From Chloroflexota bacterium (GTDB lineage Bacteria; Chloroflexota; Anaerolineae; J102), in assembly GCA_003353825.1 (NCBI GenBank), contig PIVW01000291.1, forward strand, positions 1 to 7,508: a DNA stretch of 7,508 nucleotides, read 5' to 3'. Below are positions 1 through 6,149 of the stretch, in pieces (the stretch's first letter is position 1; each line of letters starts with the position of its first letter). Below the pieces are notes generated by a model. The model saw nothing but the letters and a program-made list of their open reading frames with translations. It ran no database searches and had not been told where the DNA came from. A program made the position numbers and the translations under genes.

Positions 1-47
1 TGTGCCTTTAGTGAGCTGAGGTAGAGGTTAACGTATTTACCATAGTG

Positions 48-82
48 GGGATTTCTCGCTCGTTCCTCACTCGAAATGACAT
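48..82. repeat. REP-like imperfect palindrome
   Basis: ATTTC (51-55) and GAAAT (73-77) bracket CTCG/CGAG-like inner segments, followed by GACAT. The general form (GATTTCTCGC... CTCGAAATGACA) resembles short palindromic intergenic repeats common in many bacterial genomes. Only one copy is visible here, so the multicopy nature is an inference. Confidence 0.35.
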
Positions 83-229
83 GAACCTACAGATCAGAAC
101 TTCTCTGATGGTGTACTACCAATTCGCCAAAATTTCAACTCTTATCTAGCCCAAATAACCTGTAAAAGCCTCACCCCTCCAATTCCTGCTATCCTGATCA
201 GAAATCATAAGGGTGCATTTCACCTAATA

Positions 230-265
230 ATCAGTAACCACTTTTCACTTTTCACTGCTCACTAT
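230..265 (+). repeat. Dispersed direct repeat A, copy 1
   Basis: The first 19 bases (230-248, beginning ATCAGTAACCAC) are identical to 1544-1562 upstream of groES. In both places they continue into TTCACT-type short iterations. This is probably a degenerate intergenic repeat family rather than a gene-specific regulator. Confidence 0.6.
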
Positions 266-290
266 ATTTGTAGGGCAATCACCTACAAAT
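266..290. repeat. Perfect 9-bp inverted repeat, hairpin
   Basis: ATTTGTAGG (266-274) pairs with CCTACAAAT (282-290) around a 7-nt loop. No T-run follows on either side, so it does not look like an intrinsic terminator. It resembles the short TGTAGGG...CCTACA palindromes found between genes in some bacteria; the function is unknown. Confidence 0.55.
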
Positions 291-293
291 GGG

Positions 294-350
294 TCAGTCA
301 AAACCCTACCCCACCATCAGAGTTTCGTTGACAGATTTCAGAACCCGAAT
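294..350 (+). repeat. Dispersed direct repeat B, copy 1
   Basis: Positions 294-311 (TCAGTCAAAACCCTACCC) match 988-1005 exactly. The similarity then fades through a shared CATCAG and a TTGACA/CTGATA position. One copy lies upstream of the pentapeptide gene, the other upstream of the small Trp-rich ORF. Confidence 0.6.
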
Positions 351-398
351 CATTTATAATAATAATCGCCCTACCGTAACTAAAGAACGGGGATTAAT

Positions 399-471
399 TA
401 ACTGTCCCATTTCTGCGTATTACTGACCATAAATTGTCCTTTACGCACTACGTAATATTGTGGGACAGTTA
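399..471. mobile_element. MITE-like inverted-repeat element (putative)
   Basis: TAACTGTCCCA (399-409) and TGGGACAGTTA (461-471) are a perfect 11-bp inverted repeat enclosing 51 bp. With one bulged base the pairing extends into flanking TTAAT/ATTAA. Inside are further short complementary pairs: TGCGTA 414-419 with TACGCA 442-447, and TATTAC 418-423 with GTAATA 452-457. Ends ACTGTCCCA/TGGGACAGT flanked by TA on both sides fit the pattern of Tc1/IS630-type miniature elements. A structured 5' leader RNA is the alternative. No transposase is present, and a single copy cannot prove mobility. Confidence 0.4.
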
Positions 472-519
472 TTAAAATCTCATTCCTTATTGAGAAGATA
501 CAAGGCCCAATATAAAAAC

Positions 520-927
520 ATGAAACTGACTCGTGAAGAAGTTATAGCTACAGTTAAATTTGCCCACGCTAATGGCCAAACACCAAACCTGCGCCAGGCC
601 GACCTATGGTGGATTAACCTGAACGAAGCCAACCTACAAGGGGCTGATTTGAGTCAGGCTTACTTACGTCGGGCCAGCCTGAGCCAGACCAACCTGCAAG
701 GAAGCGACCTGAGTGAGGCCGATCTAAGTAGGGCTGACCTGACGGGGGCCAACTTGCGCCAGGCAGAACTAAGCAGAGCCAACCTACGCGAGGCTGACCT
801 ACGTCAGACCGATCTGCGCGAGACTGACTTAGGCGAGGTTAACTTGCGCCAGGCGAAATATAATGATGCTACAATGTGGCCCATAAATTTTGACCCCCAG
901 CAAATGGATGCAATTCATAAAGAATGA
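520..927 (+). CDS. Pentapeptide-repeat protein
   Basis: The 135-residue product starts with a short non-repetitive leader (MKLTREEVIATVKFAHANG). About 18-19 tandem pentapeptides of the A(D/N)LXX type fill roughly residues 22-117, for example ANLQG, ADLSQ, ADLTG and ANLRE. Such repeats fold into a right-handed quadrilateral beta-helix of about four to five coils. A short tail (TMWPINFDPQQ) resembles the C-terminal tails of many cyanobacterial and Chloroflexota pentapeptide proteins. The molecular role is unknown. Known family members include DNA-mimic gyrase inhibitors, but nothing here points to that. No signal peptide or membrane segment is seen, so a cytoplasmic location is likely. I chose ATG 520. 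An in-frame GTG at 460 would add 20 residues of unlike composition and lies inside the right arm of the MITE-like inverted repeat. Neither start has a clear Shine-Dalgarno, so the start is uncertain. Confidence 0.85.
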   Translation: MKLTREEVIATVKFAHANGQTPNLRQADLWWINLNEANLQGADLSQAYLRRASLSQTNLQGSDLSEADLSRADLTGANLRQAELSRANLREADLRQTDLRETDLGEVNLRQAKYNDATMWPINFDPQQMDAIHKE

Positions 928-987
928 TCATTGGCTGCACTTATACCACCCATTCCCTAAATTGTAAGGCAAATACCGACAAGCAAA

Positions 988-1044
988 TCAGTCAAAACCC
1001 TACCCATCATCAGAATTCCGCTGATAGTTTTCTGACTCTGGATC
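988..1044 (+). repeat. Dispersed direct repeat B, copy 2
   Basis: This is the second copy of the repeat at 294-350, with 18 identical bases at 988-1005 and weaker similarity after. It lies in the 189-bp gap between the pentapeptide gene and the small Trp-rich ORF. No convincing terminator is seen in that gap. Confidence 0.6.
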
Positions 1045-1104
1045 GGTTATCATTGTAACATCCCTACTCCGATTCAGATAAATAGTCTAAAAAAATTGGT
1101 AATG

Positions 1105-1110
1105 AAGGAG
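1105..1110 (+). promoter_or_regulatory. Ribosome binding site of the small Trp-rich ORF
   Basis: A perfect AAGGAG lies 6 nt before ATG 1117. It decides the start of the small ORF against the upstream in-frame TTG at 1096 and ATG at 1102. Confidence 0.7.
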
Positions 1111-1116
1111 TACCGT

Positions 1117-1314
1117 ATGAAGCAGTGGGACAAAATCAATTGGACGGCTCTGAATCGCCGTGCTCGCGAAATTGAAGCCGAACTTTGGCCCTGGTCGCTA
1201 TGGCAACACCACCTCAAAGAAAAAGACGTGGCAGCACCCATCACTCAAGTCGACCACACCACCACCCATGCGTTGATGGTTTGGTCTGATGATGGTGGCT
1301 TGGAAGCCTACTAA
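1117..1314 (+). CDS. Small hypothetical protein, Trp-rich
   Basis: This is a 65-residue protein of unknown family. The start ATG 1117 is fixed by an AAGGAG at a 6-nt spacing, which is the main reason to believe the gene is real. The sequence is charged and holds six tryptophans (QW, NW, LW, PW, LW, VW). A basic/acidic helix-like segment (ALNRRAREIEAELWPW) is followed by a His/Thr-rich stretch (VDHTTTHALMVW) and an acidic C-terminus (SDDGGLEAY). There is no signal peptide, membrane segment, Cys cluster or recognisable motif. It stands alone: 189 bp downstream of the pentapeptide gene and 330 bp upstream of groES, with no sign of an operon. Small size and lack of known relatives leave some doubt that it is expressed. 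Confidence 0.6.
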   Translation: MKQWDKINWTALNRRAREIEAELWPWSLWQHHLKEKDVAAPITQVDHTTTHALMVWSDDGGLEAY

Positions 1315-1354
1315 GTACAAACGCAAAAGTTTCTCGGATGTAACGCACTAAGTT

Positions 1355-1369
1355 CCCCCCTTTGGGGGG
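1355..1369. repeat. C6/G6 hairpin, intergenic repeat-like
   Basis: CCCCCC-TTT-GGGGGG is a perfect 6-bp stem, followed by TTTAGGGGGG. There is no U-tract, so it is a poor intrinsic terminator for the upstream small ORF. The form resembles G/C-rich intergenic repeats seen in cyanobacteria and Chloroflexota. Confidence 0.45.
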
Positions 1370-1543
1370 TTTAGGGGGGCCGCATGAAACCTAACTGAGC
1401 TTCCGTCTGTGGCTTTTTAAGCACCCATTTTGGGGGCAGTACCCAGTTTTGGAGAGCTGGGGGAGCAAGCCCATCAAACCCGTAAAGATTTATTAAGATT
1501 GTACTTAGTTCAGTTATCTGCCCGATTGTAGCGAGTTAACGAG

Positions 1544-1580
1544 ATCAGTAACCACTTTTCACTATTCACTATTCACTATT
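1544..1580 (+). repeat. Dispersed direct repeat A, copy 2, with TTCACTA heptamers
   Basis: Positions 1544-1562 are identical to 230-248. They run into three perfect tandem heptamers TTCACTA at 1558-1564, 1565-1571 and 1572-1578. Copy number of such heptamers can vary by slippage. Confidence 0.65.
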
Positions 1581-1598
1581 TCTGGTCAGTATATTACG

Positions 1599-1630
1599 TT
1601 TTATCTAAACTACAAGTAAATTTTATCTAA
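1599..1630 (+). promoter_or_regulatory. Paired TTTTATCTAA motifs upstream of groES (putative)
   Basis: An identical 10-mer TTTTATCTAA occurs at 1599-1608 and 1621-1630, with start points 22 bp apart, about two helical turns. The second copy abuts the groES Shine-Dalgarno. Such spacing would suit a dimeric or paired regulator, but the role is inferred only from position and repetition. Confidence 0.3.
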
Positions 1631-1634
1631 GGAG
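1629..1634 (+). promoter_or_regulatory. groES ribosome binding site
   Basis: AAGGAG lies 10 nt upstream of ATG 1645 and supports that start. Confidence 0.7.
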
Positions 1635-1644
1635 TTAATATCGT

Positions 1645-1932
1645 ATGAATCTCAAACCCTTGGCTGATAGGTTAATTGTTGAACCTATCGAACAAGAAGA
1701 AATGACCGCCAGCGGGATTGTTCTGCCGGAAACCGCTAAAGAGAAACCAATGCAAGGTAAAGTCTTAGCCATTGGTCCCGGCGCACGCAAAGAGGATGGC
1801 TCACGCATCGCTATGGATGTGAGTACGGGCGACACCGTACTCTACGCCAAGTATGCTGGCACCGAAGTCAAAATTAAAAGCAATAAATATCTCATCTTAA
1901 AAGAAACCGACGTCCTGGCCATCGTCCAGTAG
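1645..1932 (+). CDS. groES: Co-chaperonin GroES (Cpn10)
   Basis: This 95-residue protein has the normal length for GroES. It forms the heptameric lid that caps the GroEL ring and closes the folding chamber in the cytoplasm. The N-terminal signature [11 protein letters not shown] is present. The mobile loop that binds GroEL follows at about residues 17-35 ([18 protein letters not shown]), then GKVLAIGPG, the dome region, [15 protein letters not shown] and the C-terminal strand [13 protein letters not shown]. The ATG start is preceded by AAGGAG. groEL follows 136 bp downstream on the same strand, so the two very likely form the usual groESL operon, although the gap is long and structured. Nothing in the protein looks damaged. 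Confidence 0.97.
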   Translation: MNLKPLADRLIVEPIEQEEMTASGIVLPETAKEKPMQGKVLAIGPGARKEDGSRIAMDVSTGDTVLYAKYAGTEVKIKSNKYLILKETDVLAIVQ

Positions 1933-1968
1933 TCGTCTTTAGAGTTTATCACTATTAAGGAGTCGCCT

Positions 1969-2055
1969 ATGGCTCGGGGGTGTGGGGGGTGTCCCTCCAC
2001 TTTCTTCCTCGCGCCATACGCCCGGTATGAAACCCCCGGAACTAGGGTTTCATAG
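1969..2055 (+). CDS. Possible 28-codon leader ORF in the groES-groEL spacer
   Basis: A strong AAGGAG (1957-1962) lies 6 nt before ATG 1969. It opens a 28-codon frame ([13 protein letters not shown]..., ending ...GTRVS) that stops at TAG 2053-2055. The peptide resembles nothing I know. The stop codon overlaps the groEL Shine-Dalgarno (2054-2058), and the last ten codons coincide with a perfect hairpin. This would allow translational coupling to groEL. The alternative is that the AAGGAG-ATGGC is a relic of the original groEL start, displaced by a 100-bp insertion. Translation is unproven. Confidence 0.3.
   Translation: MARGCGGCPSTFFLAPYARYETPGTRVS
2026..2054. promoter_or_regulatory. Hairpin abutting the groEL ribosome binding site
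   Basis: TATGAAACCC (2026-2035) pairs perfectly with GGGTTTCATA (2045-2054) around a 9-nt loop. The stem ends exactly where the groEL AGGAG begins. A competing weaker stem, CATAC 2015-2019 with GTATG 2025-2029, shares bases with its left arm. No U-run follows, so it is not a terminator. A role in mRNA processing, stability or groEL translation is inferred. Confidence 0.5.
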
Positions 2056-2058
2056 GAG
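2054..2058 (+). promoter_or_regulatory. groEL ribosome binding site
   Basis: AGGAG lies 10 nt before ATG 2069. It overlaps both the leader ORF stop codon (TAG 2053-2055) and the foot of the hairpin at 2026-2054. Confidence 0.65.
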
Positions 2059-2065
2059 CATATAA

Positions 2066-3718
<1,653 letters not shown>

Positions 3719-3775
3719 TTTAGGGACCCAACTTCCCCCTTCGATCATCTGTTTGGAAGGAAAAAGGAAAGGTGT

Positions 3776-3817
3776 ATAAAAAAACAGCTCTCTCAATTGA
3801 GAGAGCTGTTTTTTTAT
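3776..3817. terminator. Bidirectional intrinsic terminator, 42-bp perfect palindrome
   Basis: Every base from 3776 to 3796 pairs with its mirror from 3817 to 3797. The GC-containing core is CAGCTCTCTC/GAGAGAGCTG, with a CAATTG centre and A7/T7 outer arms. The T-run after the stem acts for groEL on the plus strand, and the A-run acts for the convergent minus-strand gene. It starts 57 bp after the groEL stop. Confidence 0.93.
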
Positions 3818-3895
3818 GCCGCTACTCACCCATCCGGTGGCAGTTCCGGGCAGCTCTGTTCGCCAGAAAGGGTCAGTTGCTGCATTCGCTGAGCT

Positions 3896-5870
3896 TCATT
3901 GAACCATGACCAGCAGACCTGCCCCAACTGCCAAAAGAAACATCACCGCTAGACCCGCCGCCAACCAGCGCAGTCGCCTGGTTTCCCTGACCTGCACTTC
4001 GGCCCGCCGGTGTTCCGACTCGGCCCGTCGTTGCTGTTCCTGGGCCAGCGTCTGGACCTGGGCCAATTCGCGCTTGAGTTGGACCTCCTTTTCCAACACC
4101 CGCTGATCTCGCCAAGCGACGCTGGTTTGCAAGAACTCATGTTCCGGTGGACTTATATCCGCAGGATAAGTTTTGGCCCTCTCTTCGGCCTCGACCAGCA
4201 GCACGCCGCGCAGCAACGCCTCCTCATCCCGGTTGCTGGCTTCCCACTGGGCCAACGCCGCCCGCAACCGATCATGCCAAATACGAAAGGCACGGTCTTC
4301 ATTTAACCAGCTCTGCAGCCTGCCCCAGCCGGAGATCAACGCTTCATGGACAATCTCCACCGTCTCCTGCCCGCTCGGATCCTGATCGGTCACCGCCAGT
4401 CGAATATCACCCAAGCGCTGGGCCAGCGTTCAATAACTCTCGCCTAACTCAGACCGGCTGGCCCGGCGACGTGTGTCCGCTGTCTGCCGGCCCGGGCGGA
4501 CCAACTGCATAAAAATTCGCCGGGTCTGTTCCTGCTCCATTTGACTCAAGCTGGCGTACACATCTTCGGCGTAGTAGGCCAGGCTGCCCGCCACCTGCCC
4601 AATGGCTTCGTAGACCGCGTGGGTTAACTGGCTGGCGGCTTGTCGCTCCCACAACGACGTGAGCGTAAACTCAAGTAGTGGCAGATTGCCCAGCCCATCG
4701 CCGACATTATCCAAGATCCGTTCAACCAGACCGGCTTCAAAGGTGACCCCCTGCTTCTCAGCCGGTTTTGCAATAGCCTGGCCCAACTCCTGCCGGGTCA
4801 TTGGGCCGAGTTTTACATCGACCCCTGGCAGGGCATCGACGAAGGGCCGGTAGGCCAACGCCTGTCCCATAAAATCGGCCCGCAGCGTTAGCACAAGCTG
4901 CAGGGGAGCAGGTGTGCCGGAGGACTGGGCCGGGGAGGAGCTGATTTCAAGGAGCGTGTCGAGGAAGCGATGGCGAAGTCGCGCCTCCGGGCACATGGAA
5001 TAAAGCTCCTCAAACTGGTCGATAAGCAGCAGCAGCCGACCAACCCCTGGATTTTTCTCCAAAATTCGAGCCGCCACCGCAGACAGAGAAAGTTCCCCCT
5101 CGCCAAGCGCTTCCGCCAGCTTGCCGGTCTCAACCAGACGATCGGTTTCCTTTAGTTGTGGCTCTAAAAGGGGAATTAGCCCGTTTGCCAAATCGTGGAG
5201 GGGGCGGCTACCGGGACGAAATGCGGCTGTCAACCAGCCCCCCTCATGGCGCAGGTGCGGCAGCAGTCCGGCAAAAACAATCGAAGTTTGGCCGCTCCCG
5301 GATGGGCCAATGACGACGGTCAGTGTTTGCCGGTGTACGGCCTCAACCAGCTGGGCGGTGAACGCCTCCCGTCCAAAGAAAAAGGGGGCGTCTTCTTCAC
5401 GAAAGGCAAACAAACCTCGATAGGGGCAGAGAGGTAGATCGGGCAGGGGGGTACGAGGTCCGGCCAGCAGCGTAGAAATCACCCCCGCTCGCTCGCCCTC
5501 CCACTCCCCCGCTCGTATCTGCTCATAGAGGGCTATCGTCTCTGCCTCAGGTTCCACCTCCAACTCCTCGGCCAAGACGCGGCGACAGGTTTCGTACTGA
5601 ACCAGAGCGTCGCCGCGCTTGCCCATCCGGGCCAGCAGAATCATCATATAGCGGTGCGCTTCCTCCTGCCACGCTTCCAACTCTAGCCAACGCTTAACAT
5701 AGAACTGGGCTTCGTTGTACTGGCGGCGCAAGCCATGATAGACGGTCAGGCAATCCAAAATCCCCGTGACCTGCTGTCGCCATGCTTCCTGCTCTCGGAC
5801 CAACCACGTCTCAAACTCGGGGCAATCGTCCAGGTAAAATCCGGTCATGAACTGACCCCGGTACAGGGCC
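3896..5870 (-). pseudogene. BTAD / nSTAND ATPase transcriptional regulator, degraded
   Basis: Read on the minus strand, this is a SARP/AfsR-like regulator fragment. A BTAD-type helical domain (about 5870-5490: ALYRGQFMTGFYLDDCPEFE..., then ELEVEPEAETIALYEQI) is followed by an nSTAND NTPase domain from CPYRGLFAFREEDAPFFFGRE (5428). Walker A is GPSGSGQTS (5308-5282), Walker B LLLLIDQFEEL (D at 5018-5020), then LRADFMGQAL and GNLPLLEFTLTSLW. A charged coiled-coil region and one membrane helix (WLAAGLAVMFLLAVGAGLLVM) end it. In this family the NTPase acts as a signal-dependent switch for DNA binding. Lesions seen: no N-terminal winged-helix domain, because the frame runs into antisense of the VCBS gene; Gln for the Walker A Lys; an in-frame TGA at 4432-4430, with the same frame resuming in conserved sequence to 3896; and possibly a frameshift near the end. 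The first in-frame internal ATG is at 5848. Convergent with groEL. No WD40 repeats follow. Confidence 0.85.
4430..4432 (-). other. In-frame TGA interrupting the nSTAND gene
   Basis: The frame reads S-E-L-G-E-S-Y-TGA-T-L-A-Q-R-L and continues without shift into AVTDQDPSGQETVEIVHEALI, a conserved segment of nSTAND proteins. Aromatic residues, often Trp, are expected just after ELGE in this family as I recall it, so TGG to TGA is the simplest origin. Confidence 0.75.
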
Positions 5871-5876
5871 ACCACC
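5862..5876. other. Head-to-head junction of two truncated genes
   Basis: Plus-strand similarity to the second Ig-like copy (7212 onward) starts at 5868, and minus-strand BTAD similarity ends at about 5867-5872. Upstream of 5868 the plus frame leaves the repeat sequence (P-R-Y-R) and hits TGA at 5853-5855. Upstream of 5870 the minus frame is merely antisense of the Ig-like domain. Both genes therefore lose their 5' ends at the same point. Confidence 0.8.
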
Positions 5877-6149
5877 GGGACGCTCAATATTAGCGGCACC
5901 CATCCGCTGTCCCCCACCGTGTGGCAGTTCCGCGCCAAGGCCGGAGTTGGCCCCGCTGTCTTTGAGCTGGTGACCAACACGCTTGGGCCGGGCGGTGATA
6001 CTACATATAGTGTGGCTTTGGGCGATGTGAACGGCGATGGCCACCTCGACCTGGCGGTAGGGAACGCTGGTGGACAGAACGTGGTCTATCTGAACAATGG
6101 GGCTGGCACCTTCGCTACAAGTAACAATTTTGGGCCGGGTGGTGATTAT
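5868..6149 (+). repeat. Super-repeat copy 1 (Ig-like tail plus first FG-GAP unit)
   Basis: This segment aligns without gaps to 7212-7493 at a constant offset of 1344 bp (448 codons), including TGTGGCAGTTCCGC and GGCGATGTGAACGGCGATGG. It shows that the protein is built from a repeated block: Ig-like domain followed by seven FG-GAP units. Confidence 0.8.

Larger units (their letters stand above)
1..519. other. Non-coding, repeat-bearing region upstream of the pentapeptide gene
   Basis: No credible coding region is seen on either strand in this AT-rich stretch. It holds several short structured or repeated elements, listed separately: a REP-like imperfect palindrome near 48-82, a 9-bp inverted repeat at 266-290, first copies of two dispersed repeats (230-265 and 294-350), and a MITE-like inverted repeat at 399-471. 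A TATAAT at 355-360 and a TTGACA at 328-333 are present, but 21 bp apart, which is too far for a standard sigma-70 promoter. Confidence 0.6.
1315..1628. other. Non-coding region upstream of groES
   Basis: No gene is seen here. It contains a C6-TTT-G6 hairpin at 1355-1369, a weak CCCAG/CTGGG stem at 1442-1461, the second copy of repeat A with three tandem TTCACTA heptamers, and a pair of TTTTATCTAA motifs just before groES. The groESL promoter must lie here or further upstream, but I cannot identify it with confidence. No CIRCE (HrcA operator) inverted repeat was found. Confidence 0.6.

Noticed and set aside
328..360. Sigma-70 promoter from TTGACA (328-333) and TATAAT (355-360)
   Set aside because: Both hexamers are perfect but 21 bp apart, outside the usual 16-18 bp. 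At 17 bp from TTGACA the sequence is CATTTA, a weak -10. Left as a mention only.
460..519. GTG 460 as the start of the pentapeptide protein
   Set aside because: The extra 20 residues are unlike the family, there is no Shine-Dalgarno, and the codon lies in the arm of an inverted repeat. ATG 520 is preferred.
923..932. AATGATCATT palindrome at the pentapeptide stop as a terminator
   Set aside because: It is only a 10-bp AT-rich palindrome without a loop or T-run.
1400..1644. CIRCE operator (TTAGCACTC-N9-GAGTGCTAA) upstream of groES
   Set aside because: No match or near match in the region. The only similar string, AAGCACCC near 1419, has no inverted partner.
5871..5980. ATG at 5980 (minus) as the true start of the BTAD/nSTAND gene
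   Set aside because: Residues 1-37 from this start are the antisense of the Ig-like domain of the VCBS gene; the same antisense sequence occurs at 7324-7215. They are not a regulator N-terminus.
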